The notes under the pieces were generated by a model. The model did not search any database. It had not been told where the DNA came from and saw nothing but the letters and a program-made list of their open reading frames with translations. Shown piece by piece: positions 1-15,984 of a DNA stretch of 64,000 nt. The translations under genes were made by a program, and so were the position numbers. The number at the start of each line of letters is the position of its first letter. Positions within the stretch are counted from its first letter, which is position 1. Source of the stretch: Elgaria multicarinata webbii (Eukaryota; Chordata; Lepidosauria; Squamata; Anguidae); the NCBI RefSeq assembly GCF_023053635.1, contig NC_086183.1, positions 34,515,501 through 34,579,500 of the forward strand, written 5' to 3'.

Positions 1-202
1 GCCCTCCCCGCTTTTCGGCTTTGTGACTCTGTAGTCAGGCCCTTGGGCAGATTCCTGCATCTTGATCTGCGCTGTAATTTTACGGTTGCAGATCTGATGT
101 GCCCTGAACACGAGGATCAAGTCTGCACGAGCAAATCCATCAGAAACGCCCCTTTGCCTTGCATTTCACACACACTCAGGCGTAAGACTTTGCCCCGTCC
201 CA

Positions 203-818
203 AGCCAGACCTTTGGCCGTCTTCTGAACAAGCTGGAGCGTGTTCAGAGGAGGGCAGCCAGGGTGATCAGGGGCCTGGAAACAAAGCCCTATGAAGAGAG
301 ACAGAAAGAACTGGGCCTGTTTAGCCTGGAGAAGAGAAGACTGAGGGGAGACAGGATAGCACTCTTCAAATACTTCAAAGGTTGTCACACAGAGGAGGGC
401 CAGGATCTCTTCTCGATCCTCCCAGAGTGCAGGACACGGAATCACGGGCTCAAGTTACAGGAAGCCAGATTCCAGCTGGACATCAGGAAAAACTTCCTGA
501 CTGTTAGAGCAGTACGACAATGGAACCAGTGACCTAGGGAGGTTGTGGGCTCTCCCACACTAGAGGCATTCAAGAGGCAGCTGGACAACCACCTGTCAGG
601 GATGAATCATAGAATAGGAGAGTTGGAAGGGGCCTACAAGGCCATTGAGTCCAACCCCCTGCTCAATGCAGGAATCCACCCTAAAGCATCCCTGACAGAT
701 GCTTGTCCAGCTGCCTCTTGAATGCCTTGGATGCTTTAGGGTGGATTCCTGCATTGAGCAGGGGGTTGGACTCGATGGCCTTGTAGGCCCCTTCCGGCTC
801 TGCTATTCTATGATTCTT
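203..818 (+). mobile_element. CR1 LINE 3' end (sense), split by an inverted CR1 piece
   Basis: Bases 203-605 and about 726-818 are one sense-strand CR1 3' end. The first part encodes the typical C-terminal stretch of the reverse-transcriptase ORF ([14 protein letters not shown], then RQWNQ). The second part is the CR1 tail reading gttggactcgatggccttg and ending in the usual ATTCTATGATTCT terminus. An antisense CR1 tail interrupts the two parts. The coding part has stops and is dead. Confidence 0.85.
606..722 (-). mobile_element. Inverted CR1 tail inserted in the CR1
   Basis: This is an antisense CR1 3' end (aatcatagaatag at the left, then the usual tail). It is flanked by GGATG on both sides (601-605 and about 723-727), which looks like a short target-site duplication. 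Because host and insert are the same family in opposite orientation, about 85 bp on each side can pair as a hairpin. Confidence 0.75.
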
Positions 819-819
819 G

Positions 820-1145
820 CCCGGCATTGTTGACACCGACTGGCAATGGCTCTCCAGCGTTACAGGCAGAAGCCTTTCTTATCCCTGCTGGGGGGAGCCA
901 TCAGGGACTGAACTGGAGGCCTTAAAGCAGGGGCCCTAATACGGAGATGCAAACCGTCCCAAAAATGGCAGGAGCACAGGAGGCTGCCTTAGAGCTCAGG
1001 GCCCTTCTCTGCAATGACCGGCAGCCGGTCCCCCTCCAGGGTTTCAGCCAGGCGTCTTTCCTCCCAGGTTTACCTGGAGAAGTCAAGGGCTGAATCTGGG
1101 ATCTTCTGCATGAAAAACACGAGTTCTCCACTAAGTTAAGACTTT
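820..1145 (-). repeat. Two tRNA-derived SINE remnants, antisense
   Basis: Two degraded copies (about 820-930 and 1010-1145) carry the antisense signature of a squamate tRNA-derived SINE: a ctctccag...caggcag block followed by gggctgaatctgggatctt and ctgcatg. The latter is the reverse complement of a pol III B-box region. Boundaries are approximate. Confidence 0.5.
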
Positions 1146-1396
1146 GTCCCTCGATGGGCAGAACGCTGGCTGGGAGCCCTAGCGTTGAGGTTGTGCCTCC
1201 CTGAACGCTCACTTCACCTAATCCCAGTTTGTGTGAACCAAGCAGGGCCAGTCAAGGGTTTGAACCTGCACACACTGTTTCGGGTTGACAAGTCACCTCC
1301 TTGCACGTGGTCACCCACCAAAGTCAGGGTGATGGAAAACAAAAGTATTAAATGGTCACCACTGATTTATTTTTATTTTTTTGGCAATATTAATAA

Positions 1397-1495
1397 TAAT
1401 ATATTTATTTATTTATTTGTTACCCGTCTCTCCCTCTGGATCGAGGCGGGCTACAACACAAATAAAAACAACACAAAATACATAAACTAATTCAA
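1397..1495 (-). mobile_element. L2-like LINE 3' tail, antisense
   Basis: The segment starts with an ATTT-rich tract and then reads acccgtctctccctctggat. This is the reverse complement of the tail seen at 49555-49600 (ccagaaggagaggcgggtaa). It is a short 3' fragment without coding sequence. Confidence 0.65.
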
Positions 1496-1499
1496 ATGT

Positions 1500-2469
1500 T
1501 GAAAACCAGTGCCTTCCCTCTTCCTCAATTGCTTCTCCACAACGTGCAAATTCAGTCCACAACATCCTTCATGAGGAATTCAAGCACAGGGAGAGGAAGA
1601 AAGCCTGGTGGCACAGGCTCCCCGGGCGGGGTTTGAAGGCCCAGGAGGATGGCAGAAGCCAGACGCTCAGCTCAGGCATCCTGCAGAGAGCCGAGTGACC
1701 CCAGACGTAGCTGGCCTCAGGCCAACGCAGGGCAAAAAAGCGCCTGACCAGAAAGACGTGGTTTCTGTGTCTGGGTCAAACCAAAGCTGCAGCGGAGAGA
1801 AGGGAGCAAATTGGCAGGCCCAGGTTGCCCTTCCAAAGCCAGCCCGGCTCCAAGACAAATCTTTTTGTACGAGGAAAAGTTACAGGGGGAAATCCCGACC
1901 TTTCCCGAGGGAGGGGAAGAGCCGGGGCCCAGGGTGTAGCCACCGCTGCCCACTGAACACTGCGCCGAACGAGGACTTTGGAACGCAGGAAGAGCCTGCA
2001 GCCGGATCAGACTCAAGGGGGCCTGTGATGTCCAGCATCCTGGCTCCTGCTACGGTGGCCAGACAGAGGACTCCGCCACAAGCAGGGAGGGAGGGCGAGG
2101 GCCACCTCCGGCCGTCGTTTCCCAGCGGCTGTTTCATTCTGTCCCCACTGCTGCATGACTCAAGCACACGTTCCTACGGGCCCAAGGACCGGAACCCTAA
2201 AAGCGTCGCCATCCATCAAGTTCCTCTGCCTGACGCTCTTGGTGCTCACACAGGGCAAGGCCCCTGCCCACACGGCAGCCCTGGGCAGCGAGGGTGAGGG
2301 AGCGGGGGCTTGAGACGGGCAGGCGCCTCACGGCAGTGAGGATGCACGCAGATAAACTCGCTCTTCTCCCCTCCCAACCACCAGTCCAAGCTTTACACCA
2401 GATTCTAATTTCTTGACACGTTGAGAGCAACAAAGAAGAAACGGATAGTTTGCCAGCCGTGATAAAAAG
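1500..2469. other. Intergenic, no gene recognised
   Basis: GC-rich sequence with long open frames on both strands, including 229 codons at 1608-2297. The composition is biased, the frames overlap on both strands, and no domain or family resemblance was seen. I leave it unannotated. Confidence 0.5.
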
Positions 2470-3216
2470 TAGGGCTGTGCACGGACTCCCTGATCCGCTC
2501 CGCACTCGATCCACAAATTCCGGATTGGGTCTGCTCCGCCCCGTGTCAATCCGCCTATGGTTCGCTCCGCTCCGCTGCAGAGCTTTGGATCCAAATTGGA
2601 GCTTTGCAGCGGCAGGTAAGGCCCCCCTCTCTCCTTACCTGCCGGCTGCTTCAACTGAACCCGAGGACTCAAACAGGAAGACCAGGCTGCAGTTTGAGTC
2701 CTTGGGCTCAGTTGAAACCGCTGCTGGAACGCGACCGACTCAGGTAAGACCCTTCCCCCCTGCCCCCTTACATGGATCAGCTGCCGTCGCCGCATGAAAT
2801 GTGGCGGCGGCGGCGGCGGCAGGTAAGGCCCCCCTCCTCTCCCCTTACCTGTGTCCATTGCGTTCCGGCAGTAGCTTCACCTAAGGCCAACGCTCAAAGC
2901 GGAAGGGCAGGCCACGATTGCAGCCTGGTCTTCCAGTTTGAGCCTCAGTTGAAGCCTGCGACGGATGCAGATAAGCCCCCCTCCCCTCTGCCCCCTTACC
3001 TGGCTCTGCCGCCGTCACCACACAGACTGCAGCAGTGCCAGGTAAGCCCCCACTTACCTTTTTTTCGGAGCTCCAGATCAAGGCAAAGGATCCGCTTGGT
3101 CTCGATTCTCTTTGCCTCGCTCCGCAGCCCCTGACCCGCTTCGTCTCCGCCTTTGTCGGAGGGGAATCAGGCCGCCTCGCTATTGCTTCTACGCTCCGAA
3201 GTGGAGCACAGCCCTA
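2470..3216. mobile_element. hAT-like non-autonomous DNA element built of inverted repeats
   Basis: The termini are inverted: TAGGGCTGTGC at 2470 and GCACAGCCCTA ending at 3216. The flanks ATAAAAAG (2462-2469) and ATAAAATG (3217-3224) match at 7 of 8 bases, as expected for an 8-bp hAT-type duplication. No transposase is encoded. The interior has five hairpin modules, each CAGGTAAG or a near match, a C/T-rich loop, then CTTACCTG or a near match (2613-2641, 2741-2774, 2820-2851, 2968-3002, 3039-3060). Larger palindromes lie between them, including a stem around 2650-2730. Confidence 0.7.
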
Positions 3217-3224
3217 ATAAAATG

Positions 3225-4584
3225 CCTTAAAGAAGACTCCTGCGCATGTGTGCAGGTCCACAGGTTAACCTCACTTAAATCGTAGCATTATCGTGACCAC
3301 AGGAGGGAAAGGGACTTTGCTTCTGTTGCAGCCTCCGGCTTGTCATTTGCACCCCCAGGGCTATGGGGTCCCTAGCCACACCACTGCCCCTGAGAGAAGA
3401 GGTGGGAAGGACTCTACTACATGAACCCCCAAGTTTCTCCAATGGGACTTGCTGGGAGCAGGTTCAGGGCAGACAAAAAGGAAGCATTCCTTCACGCAAC
3501 ACACCAGTCGCTTAAGCAAGGATTCCAATAATTCATTTTGGCCACTGGAGGCGGCGGCGGCTACCACTGCCTTGAAACGGCCATTAAACACGCTCTGGGA
3601 GATGTCAGTCAAGGACTATGAGATCTGATTGCTGGAGGCAGCGTGTGGCGGACTTCCAGGCGCTGGCCTCGAGAAAAGGGGAAGGGTGGGGGTTTTTTGC
3701 TTCCGTGCCCTATTTATGGGGGGCCCTCAGAAGCACCTGTCTGGCCATGCTGAGAAACGGGGCGCTGGATCCGGTGGACAGCAGAACAGCCTCTATCACA
3801 CCTGAAGACAGGAGACTAGTGTAGGGGCTGTGGGGCAGGCGGGCAGGCCGTGGGGCAGACACACAGCTCTGACCTCCTCAATGCTCACTGCCCCCTCAGC
3901 ATCCACTGCTTGAGGACACTGCCTCACCCTGTCTGATGGTAGTGCCGGCCCTGCCTGGTCTTCTAAAGCAGGGCAGACAACTGGGTGCCCCCTCCCCCCC
4001 TGTTGTTTTGGGCTGCCACTTCCACAATCCCTGACCATGCTAACCAAGGATGATGGGACTTCCCTAGAGTGGGGAAGACCACTCTAGGGCAATTTCTCTC
4101 TTAGATGCCTGCCCAGCCTCACCCGTTTTGGCCTGGCTTCCACCATCCCTGGCTGATGTTGGTTGATTTCATTTAAAAGAAACTCCTGGGCAGGCATCAT
4201 TTTATGCTGCAAAAGCCATTGGTTACACCCAGCTGCGACAAATACTGTGCTAACAGTGACTCCCAGTGATGTGGAGCAGAACTGCAGTGCTTTTAAGGCC
4301 ATGATGCTGATGCTGCCTTCATTTTGGCATGACCAGGAACGACCAGCACATGACCAGCACCTTCATCACCGCCATTGATCAGGGCCTCCATGCATCGCCC
4401 CTACGCATTGCGCTGAAAAACGCGCAGACTTCCCCAGCTGCCTGCCTGCCTGCCTTTGACCACCAAGGCTCACCATACAGTACAGCTTTTCAGTCTTTTT
4501 TTCTTTTCTTTTCCTATTAGATTTCAAATCAGTTCATTTGAGAGTTTTGCTTATCCATATTGAACAGTGTTTGCAAATAATACC

Positions 4585-4621
<37 letters not shown>

Positions 4622-5150
4622 TCCTACAGTTTAAGGAGAAACACTTTGCAAGTATCAACTGTTTTTGCTGCTGGAACATAAGTAGTCAATTCTGTTAAGG
4701 TAAGCAACAGTGATTGGAAAAGAACGCTTCAGGGCCACACAGAAGCCACGTTACCGGATCTCTTCTCAACATGCGTCTCTGGATGGGTAAAAGCAGCCTG
4801 GATGGGGAGATGCTTTTTAATATTTTAAATATATGGAAAACCAACCAACAAACCAGGCACCTCTGAATTAATTTGCCTTCTCCGCCACATCCTACGCTCC
4901 TTGCAGGCTCTCCTGATTTTCTGCCCTCGTTTCTGAATCTATGCCTGCCTTTAACTTTCCAGCCTCATTGATCTCAGTGGGGCTTACTTCTAAGTAAACC
5001 TACCTAGTGAGTCTTCAGCTCAGCACCTGGCGCTGGGACTTTGTTCTCCGAGGGTGCCTCTCCTACAGCTACCCAATTTATTTATTTATTTTTTTACTTA
5101 ATGCACTCTCTAAAATTATCTCCAGCTTGGTGAATATAAAAAAGTGGCCG
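3225..5150. other. Intergenic, no gene recognised
   Basis: No exon with a recognisable domain was found on either strand. It contains a (TAA)n microsatellite at about 4585-4622. In mammals PPP1R13L lies on this side of POLR1G on the opposite strand, but I could not find any of its exons (ankyrin repeats, SH3) here. Confidence 0.5.
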
Positions 5151-5152
5151 GG

Positions 5153-5171
5153 GCATGCTGGGAGTTGTAGT
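5153..5171 (+). promoter_or_regulatory. ZNF143/STAF-like site
   Basis: GCATGCTGGGAGTTGTAGT closely matches the reverse complement of the ZNF143 (STAF) site, common in housekeeping promoters. It lies about 430 bp upstream of the POLR1G start. Caution: a dispersed repeat in this genome also contains gggagttgtagt (for example near 5888), so repeat origin is possible. Confidence 0.5.
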
Positions 5172-5199
5172 CCAGCGCCTGGCCCCGCCCCTCCTGTGA

Positions 5200-5620
5200 C
5201 TATGCTGCTGCTTTCCAAAGAGAGGATCCGGGAGAGATATGTAGGGCACAGCCAGACTGAACGCAGGGTGCCCCTTCTAATGCTGAAAAATCCAGGGGCC
5301 AATCCAGATTTGGTCCGGATTAAGTATTTAAAAAGCACACTCCGCTTTTCTCGGAGTCGGCGGACACAAAAAGAGAGAACGCGCCCTCGGCTCCCCTTTA
5401 AGGGTCGAGACGGTACCAAGTCGCTTCGTCCGGAGGGGGGGGACGGCGCCGTTGACGTCACGCGCCAGCGCGAGGACCGCCCCAAGCGGCGCCCCCTCCC
5501 CCGCCTCCACCATGGAGCCGCCCAGGAGGAGAAGCAGGACGCGGCTGCTGCAGAGGAGACCCACGTGCGGCCGGAGGGAGGCATGGAGGCGCCCGGCCAG
5601 AAGGAGGGTGCGTGGTTCTA
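5200..5620 (+). promoter_or_regulatory. POLR1G GC-rich promoter with CRE
   Basis: A GC- and CpG-rich segment surrounds the first coding exon of POLR1G. It holds a perfect palindromic cAMP-response element, TGACGTCA, at 5453-5460, about 125 bp upstream of the chosen start codon. No TATA box was seen. This fits a housekeeping promoter; the transcription start is not determined. Confidence 0.6.
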
Positions 5621-8029
5621 AGGGGGTTAGGACGTTGTTGGACTACAGCTCCCATCATCCACGGGGATTCCTGCATTGAGCAGGGGGTTGGACTCGATGG
5701 GCTTGTAGGCCCCTTCCAACTCTGCTATTCTATGATTCTCTGCTTGACCATGCTGGCCGGGGCTGTTGGGAGCCCCGTGTTCAGGAGCAGCTTAGCTTGG
5801 AGTGCCGGACGCTAAGGGCGCGACCCTCTGCAGGGTTAGCCAGGAAAAAAGACCTCCAACTCCCATCATTCCCCAGCCAGCGTGATGGGAGTTGTAGTGT
5901 GGGTTCCCCGCCCCCCCCCCCTGTCTGAACGTGCGTGGATTGCGCCCTAAAGCTCCACTTGAAATAAACCCTCGCAGGGGCTTCTTCTCGTGTGGGATGA
6001 CCTGCCTCAAGGTGGGAGGAAGCAGAAATCAGAAGGAACCAGGTGGCACACTTTGGGGACGGATCTGGCTGTGTTCCTGCCCCTGGGATCCAGAGTCTTT
6101 GCTTACTTCTCCGCTCTCCTGGGATTCATTGTTTGTTGTTACTGTTTTATATTATGTTGCATTATATATGGGTTTGAATCTTTGTAAACTGCCCAGAGAA
6201 CTTTGGATATTGGGCGGTATAGAAATGTAATAAAATGGAGAGAGAGAAAGAGAGTGAAATGTCCCCTCTTCGTGCCTTTGCCAACAGGCCCTCCCCGCTT
6301 CCAGTGCCCGGTGGAATTCTCAGCCAGCGCCTTTGCCCCTGGGCCGCCCTTCTCCCCAGAGATGCTGCAGGACCCTTCGAAGCAGCTGTTGCTGATCAGA
6401 GCCCCAGCTAACTTCAGCCCAGAGAGGTAAGCAGGTGTGTGTGTGTGTGAGAGAGAGCGAATGCTCTTGAGGCCTCAGGTGGAGAGTTGGGGTTTCCTGG
6501 AAATCTGTAGAAAAAGGGATGATGATTCTCCAATCTCCTCTCGCTGCTCCATGAATAAAGGGGTCAGGTAGGACCAGGTCTGGGCGGGATCTGTGGTTTC
6601 AAGGGGGGTGGGGGAGAGGGAGCAAATTTGTAGAAGCCGGCTGGGGCTTTATTGTTTCTGCAAACGGAATCTGGGGTTCAAGCAGGCCTTGGTTGTACAA
6701 GAGGTGCCCTATCAAAGATCTGCACCGTGCTTTGTTGGAGGGGGAGTGAGGGGGGGTGTCTGTTCTGTTTTCATGGATAAGAGTCAATGCTTACCCTGTG
6801 TCCCGTTCCCCCTCCTCAGCTTGGATGGGCAGGTCGTATCCCTGTCGGCCTTCCAGACCGTGAAGGCAATGCAGCTGGATAGGATGCAGAAAGTCTACAG
6901 CGTCCAACCGACTCCGGGGGATCTGGGCGGCTTTGCCCACCTGCTCGTCCCTTCAGGCCAGGAGGACCAGCTCACCTGCGCCCCTCCATTCAGCGGCTCC
7001 CTGAGCATCTGGGAGAGATATGGGGACCCCAGTGCCAACCAGCCCCTCTTGCCAGTGGCAGACAGGCCAGCCCCCCAGATCCCAGAAGGCCTCAAGCAGC
7101 GTTTCTTGCCCTTTGGAGGCCAGCTAATGGGACCCCCTCCTCCTCCCCAGCAAGCTGTGGAGAAGCCACCCCAGAAGAAGAAAAAGAAGCGGCAGCTTCA
7201 GGCGGTGGGGGACGTGGGGGATCCTGAGGAGCAGCTGCCTCTGAAGCCTGAGCTCTGGGTGGGGAGAGGGCCAGAGGTGCCTTCTGGGGGATCCACGGTG
7301 CCTGTGGAGGATTCTCAGCCGAGCAGCATCTTGGGGTCTGCCTCTCAGGAAAGCCTCTGGTCAGCAGAGGAGGAGCCAAGCCGTAAGAGCAAGAAGAAGA
7401 GGAAGAGGAGGCAGAAGGAAGAGATTGTGCAGGAGGAGGAAGTACTGCTGAATCCCGGCTCCATAAACCAGCTGCCCGAACTTGACCCCTGCTTGCCAGG
7501 TGGGGAGCCGGAGCCCCACACAGGAGAGAACGGGAGCTCCGGGATGGAGGGGCTGGTTCGGCGCAAGCACAAGAAGAAAAGGAGGCGTGAAGAGGAGGCA
7601 GCGGCCAAGGAGGCCATGACACGGGTGGACGTTGCCTCCGTTAAGGAAGAGGTGGCTACAGAGCCCTGGGAGTTGGGGTGGGCGGGGGACATCCCGGAGG
7701 GCAGCCTAGCCGTAGCAGACGAGGAGCTCGGGACGGGCCTCCCAAGCCGCAAGTCCAAGAAGAAGAAGAAGAAGGAGAAGGTGAAGGCTGAGGAGGAGCA
7801 GGATGGGGGGGGACTGTTGCTGGAGCCCAGCTCTATAAAACAGGAGCTGCTGGGCTACGATGAACTGGAGGCCCCCTCTGGACCGGGCGTGGAGCTGGAG
7901 GAGTCATCAGGAGCCACGGCGGAGGTGCCACGCCAAAAGCACAAGAAGAAGAAGAAGAAGCTCAAGAAGGAAGAAACAGAGGAGGGTCTGGGCTTCATCA
8001 AGCAGGAGCTGAAGACCCCTCAGGAATAA
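5583..8029 (+). CDS. POLR1G: RNA polymerase I subunit RPA34 (PAF49/CD3EAP)
   Basis: Three coding exons: 5583-5607, 6288-6426 and 6820-8029, joined by GT-AG introns with consistent phase, giving 457 aa. The product is the PAF49 subunit of RNA polymerase I. In the family it pairs with PAF53/POLR1E as a TFIIF-like module supporting rRNA synthesis in the nucleolus. Residues 1-54 (MEAPGQKEGPPRFQCPVEF, then LLLIRAPANFSPE) align by eye with the human N-terminus (RFSCPPNF, LIQAPADFAPE). Residues 120-165 carry the family's PQIPEGLKQRFLPFGG stretch. From about residue 170 the protein is low complexity, with five lysine blocks near 172, 243, 305, 366 and 428, interspersed with acidic stretches, and two IKQE motifs (about 393 and 449) that fit the SUMO consensus. 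The start at 5583 is chosen because only that frame joins to exon 2; an earlier ATG at 5513 is out of frame. Confidence 0.93.
5629..5790 (+). repeat. Dispersed ttggactacagctcccatc repeat split by a CR1 tail (POLR1G intron 1)
   Basis: A common squamate dispersed repeat (ttggactacagctcccatc, then gaccatgctggccggggctg) is interrupted at about 5661-5744 by a sense CR1 3' tail ending tattctatgattct. Related pieces in both orientations lie at 5850-5900. Confidence 0.6.
6150..6235 (+). mobile_element. L2-like LINE tail in POLR1G intron 1
   Basis: The sequence reads tgtaaactgcccagagaac, then tattgggcggtatagaaatg and a TAA-rich end. This is the 3' tail shared with copies at 20515, 47100 and, in antisense, 61900. 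It ends about 50 bp before exon 2. Confidence 0.6.
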
Positions 8030-8259
8030 GACTACCCCGCTCCAGCCTTGATGCGGGGACAAAAATTGTACTCCTCCCTGGGCTCAGAAACCGTCTGTCC
8101 AAACCTCCCTGGGTCAGTTCTCTGATGAGTTCAGCTTTAGCTGGGCTGCGCACCGTGGCGTGGAGGGGCGTCGGCCCTAAACTTGTATGTGGCTGTGGAG
8201 GGGGCAGGGAGAATGGTTCAGCTCCCAGATCCTTCTTCCGGTTCCATCTGCACCTCGGA

Positions 8260-8265
8260 ATTAAA
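8260..8265 (+). terminator. Candidate POLR1G poly(A) signal ATTAAA
   Basis: ATTAAA lies 231 bp after the POLR1G stop and is the nearest canonical variant seen in the 3' flank. The cleavage site is not determined. Confidence 0.45.
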
Positions 8266-8411
8266 TAAGGAACTCTGCGATTGCACAGACAGAACTAGCA
8301 ACCGACACTTCTCTCAAGGATTTTTTAAAAATATATTTTTCTTTTGCTTCAGTTTCCTATTTCCCCAGAAGAATAAGAGGCTCCCTCAATGTTCTTGCCA
8401 TTTGCTGGTAT

Positions 8412-8421
8412 TTTATTTATT
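8412..8421 (-). terminator. Candidate ERCC1 poly(A) signals AATAAA
   Basis: Two overlapping AATAAA hexamers on the - strand lie about 190 bp past the ERCC1 stop. With the POLR1G signal at 8260 the two genes would end about 150 bp apart, facing each other. Confidence 0.5.
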
Positions 8422-8606
8422 GGGGGCGGGGGGAGGAAAATCCTGTTGGTCACTAGTAAATTAAGGCTTCCGTTCTCTTCCAGGAGGCTGCGTTGCTCCG
8501 CTGGGCTTCCGCAGGGCTCTGCAGAAATGCAAACTCTTGCGTAGGGAGGGACAGGGGGAGCAGTGCCCATCAAAGCCTTGCGCACGCCTGTTCTTTGCGC
8601 ATACGA

Positions 8607-13971
<5,365 letters not shown>

Positions 13972-14399
13972 TTCTCCAGTTCCTGGCAAGAGTCAAAAAC
14001 ATCATTAACAACCTTGGTTCCATCGCTGCCAGTTTATAGACCTGTGGCAACTCTCCTGGTTTGCAAGAGCAGCCCGTTCAGAACTGCGCAATATCAATGA
14101 ACACCATCCCCAACGGTATTTGGTTTTATTGCATGATGTCCATCAGGTGCTGGGAATAGGTGAACTTACCTGCCAACCACACCTATTTTGCTGGCACAGC
14201 ACAGGACATCTTATCTGAGAAACAGGCTTAGGTATGGGTCTGGCTGAGGTTGAACAGGAATCTATATTTTGGATAAGAATCCTAGAACGATGACACCTAA
14301 ATGCTTTTTGGTTTCTGGGCAAATGTTTATTTTGTAGGTAATATTGCTGAAATACTCTTGGCAGTACATACCACCTGGCCAGGGTCAATTTCTTTTGGA

Positions 14400-14608
14400 T
14401 GTTAATTACTGTTTCATGAGCCCCTCAGTTTTCTCATCTGTTAAATGGAAGTGATGGACTCCAGGTCATGGCCTGAGGGCGTATGGTGCATTCATCTTAC
14501 TGAAGCAAGCCAGGTCTGTGTCTAACACCTGGAAACCCTATGCACACCACTCTGACTTTCCATGATGGAAGAAAAATGGGGTATAAATGACATAAATAAA
14601 TAAATACC
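14400..14608 (+). repeat. Probable L2/CR1-type LINE tail
   Basis: The segment ends in gggtataaatgacataaata and an AAAT-rich tract, like other LINE tails here. It lies between the first coding exon of ERCC1 and its promoter. No coding remains. Confidence 0.4.
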
Positions 14609-15340
14609 AATGTCATTGTATTATGACAAGAAAAAACCTTCAGTGACTACTGGGAAACTATCATGGAAGGTTCACAAACATTCTAACTGCTCAAAGGAAA
14701 GTAAGAGAAGGTGGACAGTGAAGCTTTCCCCCAAGGAAAAGAGAGGCCAATTTCAACCAGAAGGGGGGAAACCCCCTGCAACAACCTTCACCCAGCAGTG
14801 GGAGGAGCTGTATAAGTAGGGGGAACAAGGGCAGGCAGGGGGATGTTGAAGGCTGTGGGTTTGAGAGCGGAGGGCAGGGCACCAAAAGGACAGCCGTGGC
14901 ACCTAATTTCACATGTTTATTTGAGTTGAAGCCAAATATGTGGCTAAGTGTATCTAGCGTAATATAGAAAATAGTAAACAGTAAAATTTATTTTACTTTC
15001 GCTGAATTGCTTTTGTGTTTTAATTATATTGGGTTTCATCTTCTATTTTAGTATTGTTAGCTGCCTTGATTGCTATTTGTAGTGGAAAAGATGGGAGATA
15101 AATTTAACAAAAATACAATTCAGCTACTACTGGCTTTGTACAAGGTTGCATAAAGCTTTCTGATTGTTCTGGCAACTGAGAGAATAAGTGTTTGCTTGTT
15201 GTGGGAGAAAGTGCTGTGTGCGTGCGTGTAGCGCATGATCCTGGATCTCTGCCCCATTGCATGTCAAATTCATAAATGCGATCTGTAAGCTTCTTGGGGC
15301 AGAGACCTGACCATTTACTGCCCTTTAAAAATATCAATCC

Positions 15341-15342
<2 letters not shown>

Positions 15343-15408
<66 letters not shown>

Positions 15409-15421
15409 TATTATTATTATT
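15343..15421. repeat. (TTA)n(TCA)n microsatellite
   Basis: A TTA-repeat block runs into a TCA/CAT-repeat block and back to TTA over about 78 bp, just upstream (in genome order) of the ERCC1 promoter segment. Confidence 0.95.
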
Positions 15422-15479
15422 TGAAGGTGGTCAGAGGTCATGACCTCCAGATTCAGGGAACGTTGACCCTGACCCTCCC

Positions 15480-15870
15480 TCCGCAGGGTGTCAGAATCAC
15501 CATAGCAACGGAGGGGAGGGGGAACATCCGCCCCTCCTTCCTCAAGTCACCCAGCGCAATTCTGCGTCTTGATTGATTTCTGTCCAGCCAATAGCGAGGG
15601 CTCACCTGCTTCTAGCGCATGCGCATCAGCTCCTGCGCCTGTGGTAGACTCGTCCTTCCCAAATAGGCCTCTCGGCCGGCGGAACCAAGTAGGCCTCTCG
15701 GCCACCCAGTTCTTCGTCAGCCGCCACCTTAATGACGGGGGCTCGGAAAGGACGGCGGGAGAGACGGCGCCAGGCCGCTCCTTCCGAGCTCCATGGTTCC
15801 CGCGAGGCTTGAAGGAGCCCGGATGTGCCGGCCGCCAGAAGGGAGGATTGTCTAGCCATCATGACTCTAT
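15480..15870 (-). promoter_or_regulatory. Probable ERCC1 promoter / non-coding first exon region
   Basis: A GC-rich segment about 1.5-1.9 kb upstream of the ERCC1 start codon. It contains a perfect NRF1-type palindrome GCGCATGCGC (15615-15624), a CCAAT box in gccaatagcg (about 15587-15596) and an RFX-like half site ccatagcaac (about 15500-15509). ERCC1 needs a 5' non-coding exon because its first coding exon begins at an acceptor. The exact exon and start site are not visible. Confidence 0.55.
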
Positions 15871-15984
15871 GGTTACTCCGCTTCTCGAATCTATGATTAA
15901 AGGGGAGCTAGACAAGACCTTTCTCCGCCTCTATGGTCAGGACGGCCAAACTCTCGCAAAGGGGGAAAGACGAATCCGCCTCTA

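Noticed and set aside
1608-2297. 229-codon open frame on the + strand
   Set aside because: Biased composition, overlapping open frames on the other strand, no recognisable domain, no splice or promoter support.
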